From Rhizophlyctis rosea (Eukaryota > Chytridiomycota > Chytridiomycetes > Rhizophlyctidales > Rhizophlyctidaceae), in contig JADGJC010000032.1 of the NCBI GenBank assembly GCA_027596075.1, forward strand, positions 1 to 64,000: a stretch of 64,000 nucleotides of DNA, in the 5' to 3' direction. Made by a program: the position numbers and the translations under genes. Below the pieces are notes generated by a model that was not told the origin of the DNA, did not search any database, and worked only from the letters and a program-made list of their open reading frames with translations. Shown one piece after another: positions 14,222 to 27,922 of this stretch (the first letter of the stretch is position 1; every line of letters begins with the position of its first letter).

Positions 14222-17200
14222 CTACTGTTGATTACACTGACTAGCAGCCTTCCCCCCATCCTCCTCCCCCCCACCCTCATCAATCTTCTGCATCGTCCCC
14301 GGCCGAATCGTCATCCTTCTCTGCTTCCCACGCGCCTTACTAGTCTGCTGCACACCCGACGTCCCCTTCCGCACAGGCGACCCCGGCAAACTCGTCGCTT
14401 CCGTCATTTTCCGCACCGGCGACGCAGACCCGGACCCAGAACTTTCCCTCAAGTCGGCCGTCGGTCCCCTCACGTTTTCAACAGACCCTTCCCGAACCCT
14501 TTCGACCCGCGAAGACACCCGAGTCGGACTGCTCCCAACCCTACTACCATCACCACTTCCCGACCCCTCCCTCCTCAAATGACTCAAGGCATCACCTCCA
14601 ACCGTAATCCTCCTAGACTTGTGCACCCCAGGCCCACCAGGCGACTGCGCAACCGGCGGGCGCTTCGACCCAACCCTCGCAGCAGGCGAACCAGGTGGTA
14701 CCGCATCACTAACACTCTGCATAGTCACATCCTGCTGGTCCGCAGCCGCAGCCGCAGCCGTCGCCGTCGCCCCCGTCCCTGTCCCCGCCGCAACCTTACT
14801 CGACGCTTGAAGTTTCGCCTTCACTTTCCATGACTCCAACTTTGTCTTCGTCCTCTCCAATTCCCGTTCAAGCTTCTCATTCTGCCTCAAAACCGCCGAG
14901 TACTTGTCATTCAACTCCTCATTAAGCTGCATGTTCTCATTGGCAGTCGCTTCCATTTCCTTGTACTGCTCCAACGGCACCGAGTCAGACCCAGCAAGGT
15001 GCATATCCGCATCCTTTTTGGACTTCTCATGGTCGGCCTTCACTCCCTCAAGCTCCTTCACACGAGCCGCCAAATCATCCGAAGTCGAAACAAGTTCCGC
15101 CATCCGTACTTCCATGGACTTCAACTCCTTCTCTTTTTGCTCCATCTTCTTCTGAGCCGAAGTCACCGCCGCCTCATGATCCTTCAGAGCCTTCTTCGCT
15201 TCCCGCAGCGCCGTCTCCGCTTTGGACAGCCGTTCCTCCGTCTCAGCCAATCCCTCCTCCGCCTTACGACCCCTGTCCACTTGCTCTTGCATGCGTTCCA
15301 GATCCTTTTGCACCCCTTCAAGCTGCTTGCGGAGATCGGAGAGTTCTTCCGTACGCGTTTCCAAATGCTCTTGACTTTCCTTCAAACGCGTCTCAAGTTC
15401 ACGAATTTCCGCCTCGTTCTTTTCCAACTGCAACGAGTTCACGTCAGCGGTTTCCGCCACCGTCGCCTCTTGCTCCATGCGCGCAAGCTGATCTTTCAAC
15501 TCCTGCATCCGTCCCTCGCTTGAAGCCACTTGTTCCTTAGCGTTCTCAAGCTCCCCCTGCAACGAAGTGCTTTCCGCCTTCATTCTCAGAACCACTCCCT
15601 CAAGGGCCACCAATGACTCCGCAGCAGTCACCTTAGCCTTCTCAAATTCGTCCCGCTGATTTTCTGCATCCGCCACCCGTGCTTCCAATTCCTGGTACTT
15701 GATCGCTGCTTGTTCTGTTGCCGAAACCATGGTCTTCTCAAGCGCGTCCTTCTCCTTGGTAGCATTGTCCAAATCACCGGTCAACCGATGGAGTTCATCT
15801 TCAGCCCCGCTGATTTTGAGGAGCAAGTCGTCCTTTTCCATCTGGTTGTTGTCAATCACGGCGTTGAGCTCGTCGATGATGGCTTGTAGTTTTGTCATTT
15901 CGATGCTGCTGTTACTGTCCGTAGTGGTTTCGACCGTCTGTTGCTCTTTCAAGCGCAGCTTGTGGCTCAGCTCGGAAATGTCTTTCATTGCCAAGTTATA
16001 TGTCTCTTGAGACACATGAGCAGCCTGCATACAGGGTCAGACCGGAACATCAAACAAAAGACCCAATATAAACAAACCTGAGCGCGAACGATCTCTGCCC
16101 TCAACTGGCCACATTCAGCTTCCAAAGTAGCAACCTTCTCCTTCTCAGCAGCCACCTGACTTTCGTACAATCGGATCAGCTCCGCCGTCTCTTGCATAAG
16201 CCGCATGGGCAAGGACTCGGCTTCCGGAACACCAGCGGCAGTATCAACAATCTGAGATAAAACCATTAGTTGAAACTTCTGCAACAAACGATAACATATA
16301 CATACGTACCATAGCCAATTCCGCAACCTTCGCAGCAATAACTCCCTGCTTCTCCCTCACACTCTCCCCCAACTCCTCAACCGTCCTCCTCAACGTCCCA
16401 TTTTCCTCCTCAATCCTCCTTCGTTCCTCCTGCATCCTCGCCAACCCCTCCCTGCTCTGCTCCAGCTCGCTCCGCAACCGATAAATCTCCTCCACATCCA
16501 CATTCCCGAACACAACCCCATTCGCATCGCCACTTTCAACCTTACTTCCAGTCACACCATCAAGCTCCTCCTTCAACTTCACCAACTCCTCCCACAAACC
16601 CTCGCTCTCCCCACGCCACCTCTCAACCTCCTTCCTAAGCTCCTCAACAACCCCTTCCGCCGCCTGAAGCTCCTTCCTCAAATCATCCTCCCTGCCAGGC
16701 TCCCTCATCCCAACCTTCTCCAACTCCATCTTAACAACCTCAAGCTCCTCCTCCAACTCCGTACTCTTCAATATCTGCTCCTCCCACCTCTTCTCAGCAG
16801 TCCGCACATCCTCCTCCCGTTCCCGAACCCGAGCTTCAACCTCCGTAATCACAGTCTCCTTCTCCCGAACCGCAACCGCAACTTGGTCGTCAACCGCGCT
16901 CCGGAGACTCTCAAACCGTGATTTGCATTCCTTAAGCTCCTCATTGAGCACATCAACACTCTTGTTGAGGTCGCCAATCGTATGGTTGAGCGTCAAAACA
17001 TCCGATTCAAGAACATGCACCCGCTTCGTTTTGACTTCCACCGCTTGATCCATCTGCACAAGCCGATTTTGCAGCTGATCAATGTCCGCGGCCTGTCTGT
17101 CAATCTGGCGAGTCTTCTCCAAGAGCAGTGCTTGATTTTCTGAATCCTTCGAAGCGAACTCGACTTGCAGTAATCGCAGCCGTTCTTCGGCTTCCGATGC

Positions 17201-20200
17201 CGCCTTGGTGCGTACTCGACACTCTTCAACGGCAAGTGCACATTGCTCTTGCTCATACTTCAGCTCTTCCTTCAACTCCCTCAACTTGCCCGTCGACGTA
17301 TCAAGCTGTTTCGTGATAGCTTCCACCTCACCCTGCATCGCTTGCCGCTCGTCCGTGACCGCCATCAACTCCTTCTGCGTCCGTTCGAGTTGCTCTTTCA
17401 CTCGCTCCAAGGTAGTTTCACGCTGCGTCGTCGCTGCTTTGAGCTCCTCCGCCGAAGTAGACGCTAACGCCATCTGCTCCTCCGCACGCTCGACATCACG
17501 ATCCTTGGCCTGGATCATCGCCTCCATCTCTTGAATACTCCGATCCTTAACCTCCAGCATCTCTTTCGACTTCCCAAGTTCCTCCCTTAACAGCTTCATC
17601 TGGCTTTCCAAAGTCTCAAGGCGCTCCGCCTCCCCGCTTTGAGCCGCAGCATCGATCCGGTTCGCCAAACCACCCTCCAATTCTGCAATACGGACACGAA
17701 GCGAAGAGGCAGCTTCTTCCGCCAACCGGGACTGGTTTTTCAGCCCACTCACTTCGTCCACCAACTTCCCTCGCTCATTGGTACCATCAGCCAATTCGAC
17801 CCGTGCTGCTTCCAATTGACGTTGTAATTCCTCCGCCCGTTGCTGCTCCAATCTTACTTTCTCCTGCATCTCGTCACGAACCCCCGTCATCCGACGAACC
17901 TCACCCTCCAGAGATCCAAACTTTCCATGCGCAGCTTCAACTTCCCTCTTCCAACCATCAATCTCCCTTTTCAGCACCGCAACCTCTCCTTCCTTCTCCT
18001 TCAACAACTCGGCCCGTTCCTTAGCCAACCTCTCCGACTCAGCAAGAACTTCACCCAACTCCACCCTAGCCATCTCCGCCTTGTTGACTCGCCCCTCAGC
18101 ATCCTCAACAGCCTTCTCATTCTTGACATTTGCCGCTTCAACGTGATTCAAATCACCCTGCAGACGCATGACCTCCTGTCTCAATCCATCAATCAGCTCT
18201 TCCAGGCGCGAACACTCCTCCTGAAGGTCTGAGCACTGCGCCTCTTTGGTCACCAACGAGTCATTAGCGTCACGCCACTCGGCAATACGCTTCTGTACTT
18301 CCTCCTGCGCTGTTCGCAACTCCGTCCGAGCACCATCCAAGGCCGCTTCCGTATCCTTGAGTGTAGCATCCCCTTTAGCAACAAGCAGCTCAACCTCCTC
18401 CAATTGCGAATCCTTTTGCTTAATTTCCTTCCGCAAAGCAGCGACTTCTCGGCTAAGCTCTTCCTCCGAACGCTGGACGCTGCGCAGTTGCTCCTCCAGG
18501 GCGACTCGTTGACCTTCCACGGCATTCGCATCCGTTTCTGTCCTTTCCAATTGATCCACCAACTCCTCAATTCTCCTCTTCCCCTCCTTCACTTCCTTCT
18601 TCAAACCATCTCTCTCCGCAATCACATCCCGCATTTCGCTCTCCATACCCCCAACACGTCCCTGCAACACCCTCACTTCGTCCTCACGCCTCACCAGCTC
18701 ATCCTTAGCTTTCACCAACTCCCCTTCCACTCGCTCAACATTCTCCTCCTGCCTTCGCTTCTCCTCCAACACAGCTTCCAACTCCCTCTTCAAACTCAAA
18801 ACCTTGCCCTCCGCCCCCTGCGCCCTCCCCGTAACTTCCTCAACATCACGCCGACGCTCCTCCACCTCCTTCTGCAAAACCTCAAGCCTCTCAACCACAA
18901 CAGCATACCTCCCCTCAACTTCCTCAACATCCGCCAAAGCCCTCTGCATCTCCGCCGAACGCGCTCTCTCCTTCTCCTGCACAACATCCTCCAATTCCCG
19001 AACCCTTTCCCTCAAATGCCCTTCAACCCCACCCGCAGTAATCTTCTCCTCCTGCAACCCATCCAAAAGCGTTTTCACACCTTGCAATTCCCGCTTCACA
19101 TCCGCAATCTCCCGTTCCCTCCTCTCAAGCTCCCCATCCCTCTCAACAACAACCGCCTCAAGCTTCTTCTTTTCTTTCTCAAACACCTCAACCTGTTCCT
19201 TCAACCCCACAGCGCGCTCCTCCATCTCCGCCAACGCCGTCTTCGCATCACTCACTTCCCTTTTCAACTCCTCAACTTCTTCCATCTTCTTCTCAATCTC
19301 CCCATCCTTTTCCCTGACCGCTTCCTCCATCGCCATCCTGCCCTCCTCACCCATCCGCACCTCCTCTTTCAAAGCATCGGCGCCCTGACGCAATGCTGAA
19401 ATCTCTTCCCTACCCCGCGACACGTCTTCTTCTGCATTCCTCAAATTCTGCTCCATGGAAGCAACAGAAGCATTCGCGTCATTCAGTTCCCTCTGAAGCT
19501 TCTCACACTCCTCCTCCTTCATCCTCATATCTTCCCGACCCCGTTCCACCAACTCATTGAGCTTCTCCACCTCTGCCGCCGCACCACCCAGCTGCTCTTT
19601 AAGCTCCTCCGCCTGCTTCGTCATCTCATCCACCGTCGCCTGACGAGCCAAAAGCTCTTGCCCCAACTCTTCCTTCACCCGCTCCAACTTCTCAGTCGCC
19701 GCCGCCAGACGATCCCTCGCGTCACCACCCTTCGAAGTCTCCTCCTCCAGCTGCCGTCGCACGGACGAACGATCCTCCTCCAAAACGGCGAGCTCCGTCT
19801 TCGCACCTTCCAAATCCCGTGCAAGCTGCTCGCATTGAGTGTCCCTCCTCACAAGCTCCTCCTCACAGCTCTCGACCTGCGCACGAAGACTCTCGGCCTC
19901 GCTCTTTGATTCTTCCAACCGCTGCTTACCCTCCGCGACCTCGGCTCCCAACTCACGAATCACCGATCCATTCGCCTCAATCGTCCCCTGCAACTCCTCT
20001 CGCTGCGTTTCCATCTTCTGCGTTTCGGAAGCAAGTACGTCCCGAAGGTGATTAACCTTCCCAGTCTCTTCCTCCAACTGCTTCTGAGTAGCCGAGAGCT
20101 CTTCTTCCCAATTAGCGCATTCGGCCCTAGCCCCTTCCAACTCCACCCGCAACGACTCCCTCTCAACCTTCCCATCACGTACCTGCCCTTCCAAAACCTC

Positions 20201-23200
20201 AATCCGCCCCCTCATCTCCTCAACAGCCCCCTGACTCCGTTTCAAATCCTCCTCCCTCTCACCAATTTCCCTCTCCCTCCTGCCAATCTCACCCTCCAAC
20301 TCCACAACCCTCCCCTCCAACCTCCTCCTCTCCTCCTCCCCACGACCCCCCTCCTCCTTCAACCTCTCACAATCCCTCTCAAAACTCTCAACAGCCGCAC
20401 CCAAAGCCGCAATCTCCCTCGCAGCATCATCATACTCCTCCGTCTTCTTCGCCAACTCCCCTTCCTTCATCTCAACCTCCTTCCGAAGCTCTTCACACCG
20501 TCGGGACTTATCCTCACTCTCACCGCGGAGTTCCTCCACTCGCTTTTCGAGAGTCTGTGCCCGTTCATGCGCATGCGCGATCTCCCCTTCGTACCTTTCT
20601 ACGGTCGCACGGAATTGTTCAATGTCTGCAGTGCGTTGACCCACTTCACCGCGTAACCGCTCACATTCCGCTTCCGCTTTTTCAACATCCTGCACCAACA
20701 CCTGAATTCTCCCTTCCGCTTCCCTCAACGCATCTCCCATTCTCACTTGTTCGCTCTCAGCATTCTCCTTCACGAGTTTCATCTCCCCCTTCAACTCCCC
20801 CAAAGACAATTGAAGCGCACCGATATCCTCCCTTGTCCTCTCCTCAGCCCTCACAGCTTCCTCATACCGCGCTTCAATATCTTCGCTCTTCACCCTCTCT
20901 TCCTCCCTCAACTCCCTCTCACTCTCCAACTCCCCAGCCCGCTTCTCAGACTCCATCCTGACTTCCTCAAGCAGCCTCCCAAGCTCCTTCTTCTCAACTT
21001 CCCGCTCGTCACCCTCCTTCCGCAAAGCAACGATCTGCTCTTCTACTTCCCTGACCCTCTCCTCGGCCGCCCGCGCCTGCTCAGAAGCAGCATCCCTAGC
21101 CGCCTCAAGAGCCGCCACGTCCTCCCGTCTGGCCAACTCGCCCGTAACGAGGTCCTCCTCGATCTTCATCACCCGAGTTGCAAGGACTTGACGATCATTC
21201 CGAGCTTCAACCAGCGCATTCTCCACCGCCTGCTTTTCCGTCTCGACGGTCATGAAGCGCGATTGAAGTTCCTCGAGATTGTGTTGCTCGGTGGAAAGGT
21301 CATCCTGCAAGCGCCGCTTCTCCTCCTCAGCACTCTTCAACGCTTCCTCAAGCCTTCCAATTTCGCTTCGAGCAAGATTGAGCGCCTCCTCCTTCCCCAC
21401 GCCAACCTCATCCGCCCCCTCCCTAACTCCTACAATATCCCTCTTCAGCCCCTCAATCTCCTCCTCCAAACACCTAATCCTCTCCTCCCGTTCACCCAAA
21501 ACCTTCCTCACACCCCCAATCTCCACCTCCCCTTCCCTAACCCGCTCCTCCGCACCCTTCTTCTCCTCCTTAACCTCCTGCAACCTCTCCTCCATAACCC
21601 TCAAATCCTCCTCCAAAGAATCCAAATCCTCCCTCGTCCTCCTCAACACATCCTCAACCTCCCTCTTGGCATCCTCAACCCCCGCAAGCCTCCTAACCAA
21701 ATCCTCACTCCGAATCTCCTCGTTCGCAAGCTTATCAACCATCCCCTCATACCTCTTCCCAAACTCCTCAAGCTTCTCCTTCGCCTCCCGCGCTTCTGCA
21801 GAGAGCGAAGACATCTCCTGGATAGCACTTTCGTGCCGCTCCGTCATTTCGGACAGTTTGCTTTCGAGATCGGTTTTGGTGAGGTTGAGTTGTTCTAGTT
21901 CTTCGGTGCGAGCTCGGAGCGCAAGTTCCAGCTCCCGTCCAGTCCTGTCGTGCTGTTCAGACAAGGAGGCCGCTGTCTCTTTTGCGGCAGCAAGAGCAGA
22001 CCGCAGGGAGTCGCATTCGGTCGAAACTTCGCTCAACCGGCTCTTCGTCCCCTCCAAGTCGCCTTGCATCACCAACATGCTATCGGCAAGCTGCGACTTC
22101 TCGCTTTCCCATGCATTTTTCTCGTCCATCAGCACTTGGATTTTCCCTTGAGCTTCCTTCAACATATCTTGCGCTCTTTCCTTCGCCTCACCTGCCTCAT
22201 CCCGCTGGACTCGCAGACCTTCAATAATCTCCCTCATCTTGGTCGTCCCAGCGTCCGAATCGCTACAATGCGCTTCGAGCTCTTCTCTGGCACGATCAGC
22301 TTCCCGCCTAACTTTGTCCAGCGAATCCCTCAACTGCCGAATATCCTCTGCCGATCTGACTTCTGCGGCCGAAGCGATCTCCAGCTTCTGTTGCAGCTCT
22401 GCAACCGACATTCCCAACTTGTGCTTCTCGGTCACCAATGCTGCCATCGTTTCCCTGGCGTCGTCAAGTTCTGGAGATTTAACGTTCAACTGCTGAACAA
22501 GACTTTCAGTCTCCTGATGCTTCGCCTCGACCACTCCCTCCAGCTCCGCAACCTTCCTTGTGAGCGTGTCGTTTTTCCCACCCATGATTTCCAAATCCGC
22601 CTCACAACTAGCCAACTCCTCCTCAGACCGCCCACACTTCATGACCGCCTCATCCCTCACCCTCCCCGCATCCGTCAATTTCCGTTCCAAAGACCTCACC
22701 CTCTCCTCCAAACCTTCACACCGCTCAATAGCTTCATCCAACGCCTTGCGCGCCTTCTCCGCCTCACCAAATTGCTCAGAAAGAATGCTCTCACGCTCCT
22801 CCCGCGAACTCCTCTGAGCCTCCTCAAACCTCTGCACCTGAACCTTCAACTCCTCAACCAGTCCCTGTGCTCCCTCCAACTCCCTCCTCAACCCATCCCT
22901 CTCCTCCTGCACCCGTTCAACCACATTCCTCGCCTCAGCAACCTCCTCCCCCAACTCCACAACCTGAACCACCAACTGCTCCTTGGCTTCAATCGTAATA
23001 TCCAACTTCCTCTCCGCATCCTCCTTAGCATGCTCCAAATCCTCCACCCTCATCTGCGCATCCTCAATCGTCCTCACCATCCCATCTTGTTCCTCCTGCT
23101 GCTGCTGCCTCGTCACCTCAAGCTCCTGCCGAAGAGACGCGATCGTTTCCGTTCCAGCTCGCACATCGGCTTCCAAATCCTCGATCCGGGATTCGAAATT

Positions 23201-25752
23201 TGCCCGATCAACGGCATGCTGGTCGATGGTCGCCAACAGCTGAGAATTCTGCTTGCTCAGACCTTGCAAATCTGTTGTCGCTTTCTCAACGTCCATTTTC
23301 GCGGTCTCGGCGATAGCGGTCAGATGTTGCAATTCATCCTCACGGCTCGAAAGCTGCCTGCCCGTTTCTGTAAGTCTTGCCTCCACCTCGTCAAGGCTAT
23401 TCCTCAATGTTGCAACCTCGTTCACCAACTCCTCAACCCGTACTGCATGTTCCTTCCCCAAATCCGCAACTTTCCTCTGCAGCTCTACCACAAGCACATC
23501 GGCCTCTCCCTGCACCTTGCTGGCGTCCCGGACCTGTCGTTCTGCAACCTCAACCCTCCCCTCATACTCCACCCGAACCTTCTCAACAGCCTCTTCCGCC
23601 CTCTCCGCCCTCCCCTGCGCTTCCTCCATCTCCAACTGTAAGTTCATGATGATCCCGTCCCTCTCAGCAACGGTCTCATGAAGCTTCTGTTCAGCCGTCT
23701 TCGCTTGCTCCACCTCGAACTGCAACCTTTCTACCATTGCCTCATTTTGCCGAGCAGCTTCAATAGCTTTAGCAAGATCATCCTTCAAGGCCCCGATATC
23801 TTGCCTCGCCTTCACAAGATCCTTCTCCCCTTCGGCAACTTGTGCCCGCAGCCGCTCCATAGCCTGCTCCAACTCTCGCTTGTCGTCCGTGAGCCGCTCA
23901 ACAACAGCAGGATCAATCGACTCCGCTTCCTTCAAAGCAGCCTCCCGAGCTCTTGACGCCTCCAGCAACCCTTCCAGCTTCGTTTTCATTCCTTCCAGAT
24001 CCCGATTCTGCCGCTGTAAGGTCGATACCGACTGCTCATACCGAGCGCCCTCTTCTTTCAATTCTTGTCGGAGCTTAGCTTCTCTTCCCTCTGCTTCGCT
24101 GCTCTTCTCTTTAAGCGTCTCAACAGCATGCTTGCACCTTTCCAGCTCTTCCCTCGTTCGTTTGACTTCCGCCACTCGGTTGTTGAGGTCGGTCTGCGTC
24201 ATGTCGAGTCTCGACGCCACCCCACGCAACTCATCAGCATGCTGTTTCTTGAGCTGCTCCATCTCCTTCTTCTGATGTAAGTTGATCTCTTCCAAGCTCT
24301 TGACCGCTTGCTTCTTCTCCTCCCCGGCGTCGCGCAGCTTGCTGGTCATGTCCCCGACGATACGCTCGGATTGCTTGATGGAGGCCATTTTCTCGTTCTC
24401 GAGCTTGACGATGGTGTTTTCGAGATTGGCCACCTTGCGCTTGGAAGCTTCAACTTCAGCCTCCAATTGCCTATTTTGAGCAAGGAGGGCGGAGTTGTCA
24501 TCGGAAATGGCGTCTGCCTGGCGGGATGTAGTGTGGGAGAGACTGCGACGATGTGCGGCGTTGGTGCCGCTTTGATCTTGCTGTGCGTTGTGCGATGTGC
24601 TTGATTGCTGTGTATTGCGTTCTTTCTGAAGCTGCAATAGCCAGTTATTAAGATGCAGGCAATATTTTGAAAAGTATATTGCACCTCATACCTCTGTTTT
24701 CAGACGTTCGTTTTCTTGTTGCAAGCGACGCAGTTCGGAAGAATCCCATGATGATAGCTCCGTCTATGCAATGCGTAAGTTAATAATCTATGATTACTTG
24801 ATAATGGATGCATGATCATAAATTACCTTGTGACTTGCAGCTGCCATCTTTGCATCCGCAACTTGCTTGCCATCTGCCCTGCTCCGTTCATCATGAAGCC
24901 GACCATTGTCCTGTTGTACCTTCTCATGTGCTTGCGTGAGCCGCTCAAAATCTGCGCATCCAAGAGTCAGTGCTTTTCCTATCCAGAAGTGGAAAGGTAC
25001 GGTAGGTAGCGTACCTGTTTCGAGTTTTCTTGACTTGAGCTTTTCTCCTTGGAGCTCCTTTTTGACATTGTTCAATTGGAGGCTGATGTTGTCCATTTTC
25101 AGCTCCTTTTGCTGTAATGTCTGTTCGAACAATCGCGAGTAAATTAGTTGGCTGCTTGCAACCGCATCGCGGTCATGGTTCACACTTACATCCTTTGCTT
25201 GAGCTAATTGCCGTTCCAAACTTGTTACTCGCTCGGTTTCGGTTATCAGCTACAGAAACAAAATGAGAACGTCAAACATAAAGCACGGTGCGTGAGCGAC
25301 GCCATTCATATCGATTAGCGTACCTTCCGTTGATTTGAGTCGGCATCACGCTTTTGGTCCGCCAGTTGCTGCTTTATTTTCGTAAGGTTCGTTTCGTTCG
25401 AGTCCAATTTGAGCTCTACAGGGCATACCAATGTTTATAAGCGGTTGGCCAAAGCGTGGAACAAAGTATGATACCAAATATGAAACCACCAACACATACC
25501 TAACCGCCGAATCTCCTTCCTCAAAGCCTCATTCTCCTCCTCCGCCGACTTCTTCTTAGCCGTTTCCCCAACACCAGACCCACCCCTCGCCGTATCCATT
25601 CCCCCAACTTTCGCACTACCCCCAAAGACGCCGCCCACCCCGCTCATTCCCCCCGTCCCGCCATCACGATTCGTACTTGTGGGTATCCGTGTATTCCGAT
25701 TGCCGGTGTTGCTTGGTTTGTCGCCGCCGGCGCCGCCGTGGAACCAGGACAT
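14222..25752 (-). CDS. Giant coiled-coil protein, about 3,668 residues
   Basis: CDS complement(join(14222..16024,16078..16251,16310..24631,24692..24763,24827..24951,25015..25120,25190..25249,25324..25415,25500..25752)); every junction keeps phase and one exon is 8,322 nt. The N-terminus (MSWFHGGAGG then Gly/Ser/Thr-rich, about 70 residues) is followed by more than 3,000 residues of E/K/R/L/Q-rich heptads with virtually no proline. The last about 200 residues are basic, Ser/Pro-rich and disordered, with repeated SPxR/K-type sites (SPTR, SPVRK twice) and two RRxT sites (RRIT, RRMT). No motor, GRIP, calponin-homology or zinc domain is visible. Giant coiled coils of this kind serve as Golgi tethers, spindle-pole, kinetochore or nuclear-basket scaffolds. 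The MSW start recalls some golgins, while the CDK/Aurora-like tail sites fit a mitotic or nuclear scaffold. Family not assignable from sequence alone. Confidence 0.85.
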
Positions 25753-26641
25753 TTTTAATTAGTGCTGGTTTGCCGTTGGTGTGGGCGGTGCGGGGTGGGT
25801 CGGGTGATGCGCGTTTTTACGCGTGGGAAAGTTGTTGATCAACAGGTGTGTGTTGGTTGTTGTTTTGGGTATATTGATGATGGGGTGATCAGTGTTTGTG
25901 CACCATTTCCGATACCCTCTACTACCAAGAGTTTGAGTAAGATAGAGGTTCACCGTATATGTAGCACGGTGGTATCAAGATGGTGTTGCTACGTGGGAAA
26001 GAAGGGAGTGTTAGTGGAGACTGATGGAGTGTGGGAAAGTGAGGGAGAAAAGCTTTCACAGAGTGTGCAGTCAGTGTGGCGAGGTGTTGCATGCAAGGAT
26101 GAGTTCAGAAGGCCGGACACCAGATGAATGTGGCACGGGCAGGTGCTGTGCCACCGCTCCCTTCACGATCTTGAGCCTACTGTGAGCCTTCACGTACGCT
26201 CAAGGCCAGCCATAGCAAAGTTATCATGCTTGTATCAATCGTGCACAACAGCCGACTAGCATTGCTATGCATGGAAACTGGCACTGTCAATGCATCCCCA
26301 TTCAGTGAAGTCACTGTTGTATTCCTCTTCAACCACCTAGGGCGGATGCATGTCGAACATCCTGCAGTACCCGACGATCGCAACTGATGGCAGATGGCCA
26401 TGGTCTTTGTCAACAGGAGAAGACCATACGGAAGTCGCCTCACACGGCGTTGGGTAATCATGTCAATCGCGCTCAAATGTATCAAAGTTGGTTTTCTTCA
26501 AGGAGGGGTCTTCGGGCATTCTTGTCAATGCAGAGATCAGACTTCTCAGCCATGCGAGAGATGCAAAAATCCAACCAGATCTTTGCTTCCAATTGGAAAC
26601 TGTCAGCCAAAACGCTTATTCCGAAATAACATAATGGTACC
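25753..26641. other. Intergenic, no gene supported
   Basis: 5' flank of the coiled-coil gene. Small frames on both strands lack motifs and codon-level support. Confidence 0.5.
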
Positions 26642-27197
26642 TCAAACGATTAGACTCCGAAATCCTTGGCGATCGAAAAACAAAAAGTCATCAGCAACGT
26701 TTTTAGCTGGACCCTTGTGAACGAATTTGCCACCATCAAGAACCAGTGGTTCCTGTCCGAAAATTTTACCGTTTTTGATGATGTCCAGAATGTGACTTAT
26801 GTCATGCCCCACAATTTTATCCCAAAGGTTTTCCCGCACTTTTCGCAAAAAGTGCTGGTCAACCACTTGCCTGGACCCTCTGCGTTCCAGCTTTTCTTGT
26901 CCACTTCGTCTCTTCCGCTGCAAAATCGAAAACCGAGGAGCGAAACAAAATGCACGACACAACCTTACCACTCTCGCCATCCTTCCATGGGGCATACTTC
27001 GATTCTTCCCCGACCTCCTCTACCTCCTCACACATCCCCTTCTCGAATTCACTCTTCTCACACCCGAAGTCGCCCACTACCTCCAACCACTCACACCGAC
27101 CCAGCAACGCCTCCACCTCCCCTCCAGTAGCAGACGCCCTCCTCATAGCCCTAAGCCTCGGCACACCTCGCACAAGCACAGCACACCGAAACAACAC
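26642..27197 (-). CDS. Possible small gene or fragment, unrecognised
   Basis: Two minus-strand frames overlap at 26859-26995. The upstream one is acidic, with an EVEEVGEESKYAPWKDG-like stretch. The downstream one contains RKVRENLWDKIVGHDISHIL, EPLVLDGGKFVHKGP and ends DRQGFRSLIV. Deleting one T from the TTTT run at 26892-26895 joins them into one coherent frame with a charge-balanced composition. A splice acceptor (cttag) near 27160 could bring in an upstream exon. The opposite strand also carries open frames through the same stretch, including an ATG-started 152-codon Ser/Thr/Pro-rich frame at 26950-27408, so the strand is not certain. I recognise no family and infer no function. It may be a remnant. 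Confidence 0.35.
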
Positions 27198-27922
27198 TCA
27201 ACTCCGCACAACCTCTGCCCACAATGCAACTTCACAATCACCAACACCCGCCAAATCACTGAAACTGTCTCTGAAGAAGCGTATCAGACTCGCATTCCAT
27301 GTTTTGGTCAAAGGACGCACAACGTCCCATCAGGCACCCACCGCCCAAAATCGTCGATCCAGTGATAGAACATCATTCATCGACGCTCCTCTCCCCTACT
27401 CAAAATGAAACTGCATCCAGTCTTTCTCCCAGTTCCGGCCCCTCAGAGCATTAAACATTGTATATATCCAGCATCACACCCTCAAAAGACAGTGCACATC
27501 ACCCGCACAAACCCCAATTGTAACTAAACATTTCATCCACTCATACAATAAATGTACAAACACCCTTCCCCACAACTTCACAATCGTCTTTTAAGATGTC
27601 TCATGGTATTATGTCTTTTTCTTTCAAACTTCATACATCATCCAATCCCCCCACCTACATCGTCGCCTCTAAAACTAGCAAAACTAGCATTCGACGGGCC
27701 CCGACCACCAACCAACCAAACATATAAATCATACATATTTCCATTGTACCTAAATCGTACCCGCCAAAAAAGGATGAATGATAGAATGACGAGACCCGCC
27801 CTTACACCAACCACTCTACATACAGAGAAACAAACAACACATTATACACCAATCATCACATACAACCAACTAAGGCGCATAAAGGTAATAGAAAAAGGTG
27901 CCCCTACGCATTACACCACCCC
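27198..27922. other. Intergenic / 3' flank of the E3 gene
   Basis: AC-rich sequence with overlapping unconvincing frames. The right part is probably the 3' UTR of the adjacent CHY/RING gene. Confidence 0.4.

Noticed and set aside
16993..24604. Long open frames on the plus strand opposite the giant coiled-coil gene (one of about 560 codons near 21950-23641)
   Set aside because: They mirror the Glu/Lys/Leu-rich codon use of the minus-strand gene. Their translation is Leu/Ser/Pro-rich without motifs, and they end wherever the true gene's composition changes.
26950..27408. Plus-strand 152-codon Ser/Thr/Pro-rich gene
   Set aside because: ATG is present, but composition is low-complexity, no motif is seen and a minus-strand frame covers the same bases, so I mention it only with the ambiguous locus.
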